A stretch of DNA of 60,000 nucleotides, taken from contig CM060733.1 in assembly GCA_030704615.1 (NCBI GenBank), positions 18,292,001 to 18,352,000 of the forward strand. Reading direction: 5' to 3'. The stretch's first letter is position 1, and each line of letters begins with the position of its first letter. The notes below the pieces were generated by a model. That model ran no database searches. It saw only the letters and a program-made list of their open reading frames with translations, and was not told where the DNA came from. Below are positions 11,991-25,188 of this stretch, piece by piece. The position numbers and the translations under genes are program-made. This DNA comes from Takakia lepidozioides (taxonomy: Eukaryota > Streptophyta > Takakiopsida > Takakiales > Takakiaceae).

Positions 11991-14272
11991 ACATACACAA
12001 TCTTTGGTACATTCAGATGATCGGTACAAGTCATATAAAGGGCTCATCACAAAACGCCATTACGACAAATCTTTGGCCAAGGAACCTGACAAAACATGGT
12101 ATATCATGACACAAGAGGCGATGATTGAGATTCTGACGCACATGAGTATCCTAACCTTGTTCCTTGGTGCATTACTTGTCCTTTGGAATTACATAAGTTG
12201 GTCCATAAGTGAATGCTTATGACAATTGTTTGATTCGCATGTAGGCGGACATCATGAAGGCCATTGCACAAACAAAGATAAGATATGATGCCAAAACACC
12301 AAAGGAAGAAATGAACCATGACGGGTTGGCGGTGGCAATTGTATATTTAAATTGGACCACCAATTTTTGTGGTCTTGATTTTATTAATTTTTTTTAAATG
12401 TTCTTAATTTTCTTAAAATCAAGAAAATGATTTTTTTTTAAATTTACATGCATGCGCTCCATGTGGCTATTAATATGTCGACTTGGATAATTTAGTGGCT
12501 TAAAGATTAAAAAAATAATAATAATAATTACCATAAAATCGATTAATCAAGCTGGTATTCAATGAATGGAAATACAACTTGTGCCACCACTTTGTGGTCA
12601 CAAGTTTTTACATTGTAGTATCCATCCAATTGGTCTTGGACATCCATTCCCCGCATAATATGATTTGGCATTGTTTCAGAAGAGGAGAGGTGGGCATAAG
12701 ATGTATACCATTGTGTCAGCGGCTAAGAAAACAATAGTCTTAACATGGCTCACAGTAGTAAAAAATAAATGAACATATTTCTTATCATACCAGAACAAAG
12801 CTATCATCTTCCCTGAAATGTGTATCCTCCACTGCAGCCTCCCCCCCCTCACCACTGACTAGTGCTTCCAAAATACAAGCAACTTGGATACCAACTCTAA
12901 CAGTGTTGACTGTGTCACTGGCATAGATGCTCTTGCTAGCCAAATCAAATATTGGAACAGGGTTGGTAAATAAATTGTCCATCCATATTAAGGATTCGAA
13001 CAATTAGAGACAATCTTCTAATCATGAACTAGTTATAAGCATCTCTCTAGAGTCTAGCAACTGAAGCAGATGCAACTCAAGGAGTTGAAACTGATGACAA
13101 AAGCTAGATTGCAATCCATGGCTTCGAAATATACGAGGCAAAATGCTTCAAATATCTATGGATTCATTTGTGCGTTCCATCATCTCTATCTTTCGACTAA
13201 ACATGTATACCGTAGTTCATTGTGAAGGATGAATCATGATCCAATGTCGCCATTAGACTCGATGCCCTAAAGAACTGTTGATGGTTGATGCTCATGTTGT
13301 GACGTTATTTGTGTACAATTTTGGTTTGGTAGTTAAGATTCCGAAAGTGGGTTGCTCGATGTACTACTCAACACTGAATCCAAACAGTATTTCGAGTTTT
13401 TTTTTGTTGACAAATCGTAACAACAAGTCAAAGAATGATTACCCACATTACAACTACTATAGTGATCTAAAAGAGTTAACTCCTAATGGCCTAAGCTTGG
13501 CCTCATGGTTTCACTTTAACAAAGTTCTCGACGGATTCTCATGGGAATCCAAAGCCGTAACATCTACATGAAGATCTACTCTATCAGAATGTCTATTCCA
13601 ATGCAAACGTCTGTTTGGCAAGTGAGAGAAATGAGCATGAGAAGGGCAGAGTGGATTGGGGTTTCTTGCACGGAATGGCTGACCCATGACCCATTGTACA
13701 AGCCTTAAGAAACAATGGATTAGTGCAAACCCCATTCGAGAGGGATTACATGGACGGAATCAATCAAAAATTTGTGAGGACCTTCCCGACTTGATTGAAA
13801 AATTGGGACCGTTCCGTTTTTTAAACAACAATTTTTTCTTAAAATTAAAAAGGTGGCAAAGTGCTAAAAGATGCAATGTATGATTCCCAACTGGATCACT
13901 ACAAAGGAGGTATATCCAAATCTTGTCCAACAAGTCTGGAAAATTAGGATAAGCTGCCCAACATCATGAGATATCTTCTTATGGAAATTGGGTTCAATTG
14001 GATCAGCCATTTAGGAATTTCGATAAGATTTGTGATTTTGTTTTCCTATTTTGCAACGGTTGTAAAATATTAAATATATATATATATATATATGCTCAAA
14101 AAATGGTTATAAAATTCCAATTCTTACAGAAAAATATCATGAAATTAGAGGTGAAGGTAAGGGATATAGTCAGGAACATGATTGAAAAGTCAAGTTGCAG
14201 AGATCTTATTATAGTCTTAGTACAAAATAAGGTGGCCATGGGTGTAGATTTGCAGATCTTAGCACAGTCTTA
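11991..14272. other. AT-rich noncoding stretch
   Basis: No gene is recognisable. It holds a hairpin at about 12352-12378 related to the 10.7-11.2 kb array and a (TA)n microsatellite at about 14074-14093. Short open frames here look random. Confidence 0.6.
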
Positions 14273-14751
14273 GGTCCCTTCCAGACTAGCGACCAGACAA
14301 AACACTCGAAAATAACGTTTGTCCACTGTTTCGGCCACTTCACAGATGCCATGTCATCAAAAGTTACAGGAAGTTGCGGGAACCCAGCAGACGAGCTTCA
14401 TAACGTTTTCACACCAAGTAGTGGACAAAAAGGGTCCACTGGACAAGATATCGCGCTCACGATGCTTTGGCAAAGGTACAGGGTGCAGAGAAAGAGGTGC
14501 GAAGAGAGCCACCAAGAGGCTTCGTAAGGTTTTGTCCAGTGGACAAGATTTGGGGCCTGCTACTACCCTGGCCCCAAATTTGTTTTGCTTTGTCCACTGA
14601 GGTGGCGAGATTGGAGCCATGACTCAGCACGTTGGAGACACTTCTCTTCAGTGGACAAAACCAAGTCTGAAAGTGTGTAGCGGACAAAATCTGGTTTCTA
14701 ATCAATCAGATTGCAAGTTCCTTTTGTCCGGTCGCTAGTGTGGAACGGCCC
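14273..14751. mobile_element. Tourist/Harbinger-like MITE
   Basis: A 479-bp element has imperfect terminal inverted repeats of about 28 bp. The left end begins GGTCCCTTCCAGACTAGCGA; the right end reads GGGCCGTTCCACACTAGCGA on the other strand. It is flanked by TTA on both sides (14270-14272 and 14752-14754), the PIF/Harbinger target duplication. The interior has no transposase but repeats GTCCACTG/CAGTGGAC several times in both orientations. It lies about 190 bp upstream of the SmD1 start codon, so it may affect that promoter. Confidence 0.8.
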
Positions 14752-14938
14752 TTAGTATCAAAAGAAAAGGTGGCGAGGGGTGCAGATTTTGCAGTCAATG
14801 GTGGAAAAAGCTGCAGGCCTGTAAGTAGGGGTTAAGGGTGGAAAGTGTCTTGGTGATCATGTTGGCACAAGTCCTCGATCCAGCATGATCGGAGGAAGTT
14901 CTTGGAAGAAGGCACGGTGACAAGGAGCCGGGAGCATC

Positions 14939-17428
14939 ATGAAGCTCGTCAGGTTGGCCACTAATGTCCGGACTTTGTGTCGATCGTCTGCTAGGGTTCA
15001 GCATTTTGTTTCCGTCGATGGGCTGAACTTATTACAGGATTTGGTAGATGTTCTTGTCTGTCTTTCACTTGTATGCAGGATGTGGGCGTTGGTCGCTTTC
15101 CACGTAGTGTTTCTCCAACTGTCACCATGTTACATTATTTGCGTAGCACTGACATGATGTTGGAAACTGTTGATAACTCAGCTCACAATCTGACTATGTC
15201 GCAATGATTCAGCCAATCTTTGTCAGGGAATGAAGTAGCTGCAACCCAGGTGCTACGCAATTGCCATAGTCAAACGAACAAAGCTTTCTTTCTGTGCCTT
15301 CAAAAGGCCAATCCTCATGGGACAAGGTTTAAGGTTTAGGGTTTATGTTCTGCAAAGACGTAGGACATTTGTATTGTCTTTTCTTCTCATGGACTAGTAG
15401 ACAACCGTTACCAAAAACAGGGGGTAGACTTATTTCCTTCAGTGCATGAGATGTGACTATTTTTCTTTTTGTAGTGAGAGTATAATGCTTCAGATTTGTA
15501 AGGGTTTGAATTTTCTGCAAAAAACCACATAATGGACAGGGTTATGCATTGATAGGGCCAGGTTTTTGATGAAGCTGAACAATGAAACTGCGGGTATAGA
15601 GCTGAAGAATGGCACCATTGTGCACGACACAATCACAGGTCCCTTTGTCCTACTCTTAACGTCCCTGTTGTTTTGTGTACATTCTTCACTATCCCACTTG
15701 TTCACGCAAAGTGAAGCTGTGGTTGATAAAGAGAATCTTAGTCAAGTTGAAATGGGTTGGCATTGTGGTAATGGACCCCCCCATTTTGGATGTGCAGAAA
15801 AGGGGAAGAAGGATTCTCGTCATGGACATAAATATAGGTGAGTCCTGCAAGTCTGGCGTATAGGGCAATGAGGGGTGGCAGTTTGTTGAGACAAACGAGT
15901 ACTCAACTAGCAGATAAAAGTCTGGTAAATCATTTGGGAGTTGCTATGGCACATCCAATAGAGCAATTACATAGGCATCTTCAAGGTTAGCTAATGAAGG
16001 GGAGGTTGTCTCTGGTACATGAGGGAGTGATGACTACCATTCTGCTAGTGTCATGGTCATTGCAAAATAGTACCAGAACACAACAACAGTTTCTAGGACA
16101 GGAATACAAATAATTGTGAGTTTGACAAGGTCTAATACTCTCGTATGGACACTTATAAATCTTAACAGGGTTTACACTCTCTTGGTTACTTCTATTAAGT
16201 CCTGTCCCAAGAACAGACAATAAGTTCTCCTGTTGTTTATGGCCTCTAGTCACTTGTAGAATACTTCAGCGCTAGCTATGATCTTTTAGAAGTTTCAGTG
16301 AATGGCCTACCTAATACAGTTATACATCTCAAGTGACAGAACTTTCTTTTGCAAAGTGCTCTTTCTTGGCCAGGCTCTTAGAGTCTATAGTCGTCACTAC
16401 TACCGGTGAAGGAAAATGTATGAGGGTGGTAGTTAAAACTTTGCAAGCAATGGAAATAGATGGCTCAGCTGGACTCAGAAAGGAAAACCTCTTACAGGAG
16501 TGGATATCAGCATGAACACTCATCTGAAAACTGTGAAAGTTACTCTGAAAAAGAAGAATCCTGCTGCACTTGAGAATCTCAGCATCCGTGGCAACAATAT
16601 CTGATACTACATTCTCCCAGACAGTTTGAATCTTGACACACTGCTGGTTGAGGACACTCCTCATGTGAAGACCAAGAAGTCTATTGCTGGTAGGCCCCTG
16701 TTTTCTCACACATGCTTCTTTTTGTAACTGTGATCTTGCTGTGGTATTCTGTTGATGATAAACATTTAACCTGTCCTTGCCTCTATTAGGTCTTATGTCC
16801 TATGGAGGCAGTCCAATTTTTGTTCCCACTTGAAGAGTTGTTTTGTTGGACCCTCATGCAAGTTGATATAAACCTCATCTTTCCCCTCTTATCCCTTCCC
16901 TTCTCACAACCTTACATTTATGCATGGGGAGTGATTGAAATAATGAGTACCGGTTGCTCCAAAGAGTAATTAGCAACTCTGTTTATTTTTGTTTTCTACT
17001 TCTTGGCTTCACTGTATACGTGTTGGAAGAGTGTTGTTGGAAGCTGAACCCTTGCACAGACTAGGATTTACTGTTTGAAAAGACTTTTCTGCGCCTGCTG
17101 ATTGTGAATGCACTTGTACTAAGAAGATGGTGTACAGTCGGTAGTAGCCGACACGTCCACTAGCATGAAATGTATAAGCACACCATCTTTTACATGCACC
17201 CATGGGGTGGGTGATAGTAGGCTGTTGTGATTGTCATTTGAAAAGAGGCCTCGTGCAGTGAAGGTTCCCGGAGTTTTTACCCTAAACCCCGTAGATGTCG
17301 AATGATAGGAGTCCCTTCTTCTGTTGGTATGTGAGTTGATAGACTTTTTCCTTCATGAATGTGCAGGAATGCCAATTGGCAGGGGACGAGGACGGGGCCG
17401 TGGCAGGGGACGTGGACGTGGGCGGTAG
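14939..17428 (+). pseudogene. SMD1: Sm protein D1 gene, four exons, in-frame TGA at codon 66
   Basis: Exons 14939-14952, 15562-15638, 16498-16689 and 17367-17428 join in phase with GT/AG borders to 115 codons, the usual SmD1 length. SmD1 is a core protein of the spliceosomal snRNP ring. Visible hallmarks are the start [14 protein letters not shown], the Sm1 motif (ELKNGT), the Sm2 region (SIRGNNI) and the C-terminal GRGRGRG tail. Codon 66, arginine in SmD1, is TGA (16602-16604), one C-to-T step from CGA, and a conserved glycine in Sm1 (VHGTITG) is aspartate. The protein would stop inside the Sm2 strand. I call it a pseudogene or recently killed duplicate; a sequencing error at one base would restore it. 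Confidence 0.85.
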
Positions 17429-18206
17429 TTCTAGACTGCAGTGAAAGTCAACTAACAACTGACTGAGTTGCCATTTGTTTCTTAATGCATTTGGAAGAAA
17501 AGGATGCCAACTTGGCTCTGGAGATCATCCAATTGGACCGCTTGTTGATTTTGCCTACTAAAGAGCTCATTGAGTTTGAGTCCGTGCTCAGTTGTGAGCT
17601 TCTCTAGAGCTTCGATTCGCAAGATTGCCGTATCATGATGTTATTTAATCTTTCCATCGAACTCTGTCCTCAGACTTTTCTCCATGTCTGCCATGTTGTC
17701 CTGCTCAATATGGTGTTTTCCCAAATTTGGTGTTTTTGATGTGGAAGGATGTAAGAGATATATACATGTTTCCTTATAGGCATTTGTCTGTACTTAGGTA
17801 TATGGAATCTTACAACTGCTAGAAACTCTCAATCCAGTTGCAGCTCTTTTCAGTGTGGTTAATGTGAAAGAGAACGATAGAAAGACTTGTATGTTTACAA
17901 GGAGAGGAAGATGTATATATATACATCTGTGTGTGTCTGAGAGTCTTTACATGCCAGACAGTGCATATCGTTTTGACTAGAGCAAGATGGGAGAGAAATT
18001 AAGGCTGATTTGCAGTCATAGTCTTGCTCATACATCCCTATGTGCAATTTGGACACCATAGAGCAAAAATGTGGGGAGAAAGATGGAGAGAGAGCTCCTT
18101 TGTGCAATCTGAGCTGGAAACCTTGCATCTATTGACTATAACATATATGAGTTTTCATGATGGAACAATAAACAACAATGCATAAAAGCAGGCGGAAGCG
18201 TAGCAC
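17429..18206. other. SmD1 downstream region
   Basis: Probable 3' untranslated and intergenic DNA. A short TA-rich palindrome (ATGTATATATATACATCT) lies at about 17909-17927. No further exon of the minus-strand gene starting at 18404 was recognised. Confidence 0.5.
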
Positions 18207-18404
18207 CTGTATTTTGTCCGTGAGAGCAAATAAACTATCGAATTTCTCGGCAACATAGCGGGCATTTTCTGCCAAGGTCAGCTCGGTCAATGAGGGCCCC
18301 GGCTCGTCTACACGAGCCGTGGATGCCTCTTCTTCCTTTCCTCTCTCTTCTCCTTCCTCGCCCTCCTCGCCCTCCTCATCCATTTCTTCTTCTTCTTCAG
18401 CCAT
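18207..18404 (-). CDS. Possible first exon of an acidic protein, unidentified
   Basis: Sixty-six codons run from ATG 18404 to a possible GT splice donor after 18207. The N-terminal half is a run of glutamate and glycine (residues 1-26). The second half (ELTLAENARYVAEKFDSLF) looks like a structured helix. I do not recognise the family. No downstream exon was found between 17.4 and 18.2 kb, so the model is incomplete and may be false. Confidence 0.35.
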
Positions 18405-21400
18405 CTCACCTGACTATATGAACCTGATTGGCTACATCTCTTTATCTCACCGGCGACATGTTTATGCTTGCAAGTGGCTCACTAGTATTTGGTCTCTATC
18501 TTCTATCTGTCCCAGTGTAGTTTTGGATCAGTAAATTGCGAATTCTTACCCTCTCGTCTCAATGATAGATTGATCAAAACGCCTAACTTAAATAAATTCC
18601 AGGGCTCCTCTATCTCTCTCTTGCTCTCTGAAAAGAACGTGTCAGTTTTCTTTTGATAAACTGTTAGAATATAGTCTGAAGTACCCCACCAAGTCTGTTT
18701 GTCCCTGCCTTTGTCCTGACACTTTGCGAGTCTTCTTCTTTGCTTAACTATACTTACTGTTCGCTCTATCATGCACAGAGAGACTATATTTCGCCCTCTC
18801 TCTCCACAGATCTCTCACAGGAACTCAAGTGTGTCATCCCCTACACTCTCTCGCACACAAACACTCCCCCCCAAATCTCACAACACAAGTCTTACCCCAC
18901 AAATCTCCAAAACTACAAAACTCTTAAAATTTCAGTCTCCCCCAGATTTCTCCACCAGACCAACAGAGCAATCGTATGCCACCCGGGTCATACTGGGTTC
19001 AAATCTTGCTACCCAGATGTGGGTGGTAACATTTCTCCCCTTCTTGGGCAGTGGCCCATAAGCTGGTTCATGGCGAGGTTACTTTTCCTCTCATTGTGCA
19101 ATTAAAGGGCCAATCAGTGAGTGAGCAGTCACTCCCGGTTGTTTCCTTCAGCCCGAAGGCAGAGAGACAGATGACGACAGGGGTTTGTAGGCTTGGCTCT
19201 AGAATCCCTTATCTTCACTAATGAAAAACTGAAATGGCTGAACAGTTTGCTACCTTTGGGCCCGAATGTTTCTTCCTGATGTAAAGGAAAAGAGGCGTAT
19301 GTATAATAAGATATGAGCAAGCCCTCGCTGCCACGGAGAGAGCTTGCTAGCCTGTATGTCTGGCTATGCGCTGCCAGCTGCTCATTCATCATTCTTCGAC
19401 TAAACCCAGCGAAACGGACTGGACTCCACGATACCTGTACAGTGTAGTCTGAGAATCACTGGCATGGCTCGTGTGTAGACAGTCTATCTTTTTCTCATAA
19501 GCACGAGTTCACAAGACTGATGGTGACTTCATCTTGCACGGAGCACTTACCTTGAGGTTGAAGCTTTCGTTACTGCGATTAGAGAAAATTTGGAACGAGG
19601 TCTTATTAGGAAGACCTCCGTTAGGCTTTAGAGTTCTGCAGTTCCCCCTAACTATTCCTGGGAGCAAGAGCAACTTTCTGCCCTCCATTCCTAGTTGCTT
19701 TCTTCAAGTAGGACAGCAAAGGTCGATTTCCATGGGACCCACTACCATACACCCTTCAACTGGGAGACAAGGAGAGGCCTTTCGGGCAATCACTGTCTGG
19801 AGTTACACTTATTATTTGCACTACCTTTGGTGGGTCCTTTCAGGCAAGGGCACCTGGATTGTTTTGTGCTCGAACTTACGAGTGCGCGGCGGCATCCTCT
19901 TCCAAATTTTAGTATGAAATGATGTTGTGGGTCAATGATATGCATATGCTCGGAGACCATCAACTCATGTCTGAAGGTTTTTCTTGGGGGCCTACTTGAA
20001 AAGGATGAAACACCTAACAACAACCATGACAAAAAGGAGTGGCACACTCCAATCCAACACCCAATGTCTTCTCCAGAGTTCATGTGGCTCTATTACTGTA
20101 CCAAGACACCGCACTGGGTAGCAGGATTTGAACCACCCACATAAAAAGAGAGAGAACTATTGACACTAAAAAATTGGTGCTGTAGTTTAAGCTTGCCCAA
20201 GGTGGCCAGGTTAACAATGGTATTCTCTGTTGTACTTTCATTGTTTGATGCCCTGGTGGATGTCCTTCATGACCTGACTTAAAATGGACCGAGAACCTAA
20301 TACTCTTCCTCTGATGCATCCGGAACATAGCGAACTGCCTGTGGGGCCGCATATTGATGTAAAAAAAGCACATCCTGTCTGTGAGCCTCTCTTTTAGACA
20401 GCTATCGCTTTAGGCAGCCCTCGCTATTCTAGCCTGTTTCATTGCTTCTTCTTTTGGCAAATTGTAAGTTTATCTGTCACTCTTGCCTCGTCGCAGGTCA
20501 CACCCACAGTGTCGCTTGGACAACTCATAGATTTGACTCTTTGACTATTTTCCTCTACTTTTTGGAGAAGACTCACACGAGATAATAATATAATGAGAAT
20601 GCACAAGCGAGCGAGGTATGGATCATTAGCACTTTTGCAGACAAAGCCCGATGGTGGGCACCGGCATGGGACAAGTTGTGATGAGCTAGTTTTGGGTCCA
20701 GTAAAGTAATAATCTTCGAGGCTGCTAGCCTGGGCCCGCACACAGATATGACAAGGAGGGACTTTGAAGTTTGTACCTTTCGCATAATGGTTTGACTATT
20801 ATCATACTCCAAAGTAGAGCTACATTATTTGACTATGTATAGAAAGAGAACATGAGTGACTGTTGGAAAAGTGTGTGAGCCATGTGTCCCTCTACTCTAA
20901 CTTAGCAACATTCCAAGATAAAGTGGTGGATAGATTTGGTGATATATTGACAGAGCCGAGCTGGATTTGGAACTTTGTCGGTGTCCCTGGCACCTGTCTT
21001 GTCCAAGGGATTTTTGTGAAGAGAAAGGAACGCTTGTATGGGAGGAGGCAAATTTGTGCCACGAGAGCTAGGCTTGAGTTTTGCTATTGGGTACTAGACT
21101 GTTGTAACTCATGGTTTTGATACGGATCTTTGAGTTTTAATATCAGGAAGACAAATTTAGTTGGTCAGAAGCATGATTATAGTCTGGACAGTTGTTTCAT
21201 GTTTCAACTTGGTATTCGTATAATACCCAAGAGCTCGAGTTACCTGAGGCATGATGCATGAAATGAATGATCATGTAAGGTAGTGGAAAGCAACATTCCA
21301 TAGATCCAATTCGAAGTTTATGATCCTATTGAATCCTTTCACTCGTTTGCCCGCACCCAACCACAAGGTAACGCTCTGCGAAATCTGGGTGAAGTCATCA

Positions 21401-21464
21401 ACAAAATTATACCAGTTTATTGTGGGAACAGGTCCACTCGCAGTGTTAATTTGTGCCTGGCGAG

Positions 21465-21490
21465 GTTTGTAGTTTGTACAAACTACAAAC
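21465..21490. repeat. Perfect 26-bp palindrome
   Basis: GTTTGTAGTTTGT followed directly by its reverse complement, with no spacer. It can form a cruciform or bind a dimeric factor. No gene lies next to it. Confidence 0.85.
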
Positions 21491-24400
21491 TGGCATGAAC
21501 ATTTGTAACTACAGACTTGTTAGTACTTCCTTCAATACCCACACAGCTCATGCAATCAAACACAATCAACCAAGCAAGCTGCGTCGAGTACTCACACATC
21601 TCATCAGAGTCTCCAATATAAGTGATCACAGAGGGGCATCCCAACTTCCAAGCCAGCCCTAGGCTCTCACAGTGGCAGTGAAGGAGCAGTGAAGGAGCAG
21701 AGCATCAGGGAGAGACAATGAAGACGAGTATGCCATCACTCTGGCGACTTACGGACCCCGAGAATCAGGGCTCCCTTACCATCATTGTCGGTCACCGGAA
21801 GTCGCCACTATATCTCACACGTGTGACTTAACCATTACCCCAACCCAGCTTATCGCAGGTCACCAGCTAGTCGGTGGTAACTAAACGTCTATTAATTAGT
21901 AACTACTAGTTACTACTGGGGGTGAAAGCGGCCGACAGGATCTATGACACCTTGGACATGATATCCCCAGTCATAATGGTGGGGGGTATTTTATCCTTGA
22001 GGGAGAGAACTAGTATGGCTATCCCATTATTTAGATGAGGGGATTTGACGGTATTTGGGGAGATCCTGTAGATACCACTAGTTATGGTGTATTATACCTG
22101 GTACTTATCTTTACTGATTCACCCAATCCCACTGCATCTTACTTTATTTCAACCCCACAAACTGGCAAGCACATTGACACTTCAGTGCAATTGAGTAAAC
22201 ATTTTACCCCCAAGTTCTGCTTCCTACATGTAATAATAAATAAGTCTGATGCAGAGGGTACTGGGGAGTAAATGGGTAAGTATACCAGAAAACAGTTGAG
22301 CAAGAGTCAAGACAGGTGCTTCCCTTAGCGAAAAACAAACAAAAGCGAAAAATTCCAGAAAAGCAAATACTCATAACAATCAAGGTGTTTCTCTTGTATA
22401 TGCCTGGTGATGGGTCCTCATCAGATCCATGGATTGCAGTGAGCAAGCCACACTGTTGGGGTAACTTAACCATGATCCTCTGTCCAAGAGGACAGAGGCA
22501 GGTGCTAGCTGTTAAGGTGGCTGACATGCATGTTAGCTGCCACACAGATTCGAGGAACCGTGCCTGCACCAAGGCATGTTTGATGAAGGGTGATGTGGGG
22601 GAGTGCATCCCAGTGACGTCCACAGTCCACAGTGTGGGCTACGGCGCAAGAGACATGGAAACATCAAGGTTGTGCGCGTAAAGCATGAATTGACAAGGAA
22701 CTGGTTGGAAGCACGATGGGTCGGTCACAAGTCTGTCCGACGCCTTTAACACAAAGAGGAAAAAGGTGGGTTCTTGGCTTCTTGGGCGGGTCACTCTCTC
22801 TGTAAAGAGGGGTTCGCTCAAGAAAAAGGATGGGTAGTATGAGTCATGCTGTACCTATGGATTAGGGTTGATGGGAACAGGTGGGTTAGTTGGTAGTTCA
22901 GGTGGCAGTGGAGTAGTAGGTTCCGCAGTGCGGCAGAGGCCCACTGGGTACAATTGAAGAGCTGCAGTCACCGCAGTTCCTTGCGTAAGGAACAATCTAC
23001 CAAATGAAACCTTTTCTCAAAAAAATTATCGGGTTACCTACGGTTCTGCGGATGCTCCAAGATCAGCTCTTCTTGGAAAGAACATCTCGGAAGCTGGAGA
23101 CTCATCGCCTGTTCGTCAGTGCATATTCATCGTCTTTTCCGCATAGATACTGCGCATCGGCTAATGGTGACATGATAGCATGTTTCCATGTGCTTTGATA
23201 CTTAGCCATGGCGAGGAGCAACAATCAAAGAGGATTTTATTAGACTTGTTGTTGTATTCATTGGTTTCCAGTTGCTCAACTCAATTCTGATTTCGGCGTC
23301 CTTTGTTTTACATTGCAATTTAGTGCGCAATCCTGCCAGCAGTTCATTACTGTGAAAGAGAGAAGTGACGGTCATGACACCTGGAATTGCAAAAACCTAA
23401 CGTAGGACGCCAGGAGGAGGAATGAATGGAGACAGTGGGGGCCTTAATGGGCTATGACAGAGGCAGTGACTAATGGAGAACGTGAAGCTGCTTTTAATGC
23501 ATCTCCTTTATGACAACAGAGGTACTGACGCCAAAGCCCCTTCGCTTGAACAACCGTGTATGTTTTAGCATCTGGGCACCATGCTAAACTTACATAAATA
23601 CGCGAGGAACCCTGCCAGGAGCGGCTTGAGAGAATTCCATCAGAGAAATCTTACACGTTATAAGCTTATGAGAGAGATCGGGAAACCATATTTGTAACAT
23701 CCAGTGAAAGCAAATATAGGTAGTCATGAGATTTGAGAGAAGCAACTTCTCTTACAGGTAGAGTAAGTATTCGGGCAGTATCGCAGTGAAACCAGGTACT
23801 GAGTTGTCCTGGCGACATCTTTCAGCATCCAGGCACCGGCGGATGGAGGGACCTGTGAAGTAGCTGCACTTTTTACTGCTTCAATTTAGGGCTGCGCCTT
23901 TTGGATCACTCCTCATCCTTCCAGCAGAGCACAATGGCGAGGCCAGTGCAGCAGAGACGAAGATGGTCAAAGCAAAAATGAAAGCCAACCTGCCTCCCGA
24001 TGTCCTTTTTCTGTGCTGAGGATGGGCTTCATGAGCAGCAGGCATGTGGAAGCAGGCACCGGGTGCCCTGACAACCCAGAAACCCCTGTGCAGAAATTAT
24101 TCCTCCCGACGAGTATGCATCCGTGTTGTCTGAAAGAAATGCAGAAATGGAAGGAGGATCACAACATCACAACATCATAAACTGTCAAAATAAAATCCAT
24201 ATCCACCTTCTTGCACCCCTCATGCAAATGCCATCTTCCAATTCTCATGAGACCTCTCAAATTCAGATGCGTACAGACTGCCCAGACTGGAGTAAGGACA
24301 GAGGATTGAGAGAGAGAAGGGAGACAGACTTGTTCTTTAGTTGGAGACTAACACTGGCTGTTAGACAAGAGAGAGTCCCTAGAAAAAAATGCACAGATGT

Positions 24401-24639
24401 CTCTGTTAACTTCTCAAATTAATTCACTCAGTGAAGAGACAAATGGTGAAGACAGAACATTCACTAGAGACTGCAGGGAAGATAGCATGGGTGTGAAAAT
24501 ACAAATAACTTCATGGAAGAACAGCAGCACCGTGACTGTCCTCCTTGGTATGGCTTGTCCTTCTTGGCCCCTCCAATGTATCCATCATTCCTATAAAATA
24601 CATTCAGTGTATACAAGCTACAGAGTTCTAACAAGGTCT

Positions 24640-24740
24640 CTCAACCTAACATCTCAACTGCCAGGTATCAGAACCTCCAATCAACTTACTTTCTGGTCAG
24701 TGCTCCTACCCTCTAGCAATCAAGCAGCTGGAATTGAAAT
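24640..24740 (-). repeat. tRNA-derived SINE-like segment (candidate)
   Basis: On the minus strand a segment resembles a tRNA D-arm and anticodon arm (GGAGCACTGACCAG) followed by a T-arm-like GGTTCTGATACC about 25 bp later. Both internal promoter boxes are imperfect and it does not fold as a clean tRNA, so a SINE head is more likely than a tRNA gene. Confidence 0.3.
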
Positions 24741-25188
24741 GTGACTACGTCTTTCACCCTGAGATCTTCCATTGGAACTGAGAGGTTCTACATTAAGATG
24801 CAACGGCCGTCCTGCCCTCTCCGAAAAGATCCAACTTGTTGTTTCTGCTACTTTGTGGCGCTCTGCTCCCTTTCTCCTCCCGAGTCCCAAACTTTTTAAA
24901 AAACCAGTTATTCAGAGGGTGGATGTGGTCTGTGATGCTGTTCCATTTGAGCTTTGTGCAGACTACCACCTGGACCATCCTCTAGGTTTAAACACCAATG
25001 CGCCTGGAGTACACTATCCATAATTTGCACTTTCCTGAAAAAGGCCTTCAGTGCTGTTTCCCCACTCCCTCCTCTCCTCTCCACAGAGGGTGTATATTTC
25101 TCCATCACTTGAGCTGTTAACATAGGGGGAAATAAAAAGTTCAATGGAAGCCAAATGAACTGTGCAAAAGCATGCTTCTGGCAGACCA

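Larger units (their letters stand above)
18405..25188. other. Intergenic stretch, no recognised gene
   Basis: Nearly 6.8 kb without a convincing coding region on either strand. Features seen are a perfect 26-bp palindrome (21465-21490), a tRNA-like segment (24640-24740, minus) and B-box-like sequences GGTTCAAATCTT near 18998 (+) and GGTTCAAATCCT near 20123-20134 (-) that may be SINE remnants. The short open frames have no recognisable motifs. Confidence 0.5.

Noticed and set aside
12785-13003. Minus-strand 72-codon frame resembling part of a kinase
   Set aside because: No catalytic or structural motif on inspection.
18319-18534. Serine-rich plus-strand protein
   Set aside because: It is the antisense of the Glu/Gly-rich exon at 18207-18404 and is explained by its GA-rich codons.
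18960-19020. tRNA gene because of GGGTTCAAATCTT and a CCC stem
   Set aside because: Only a T-arm-like part is visible; no D-arm or acceptor stem at the right distance.
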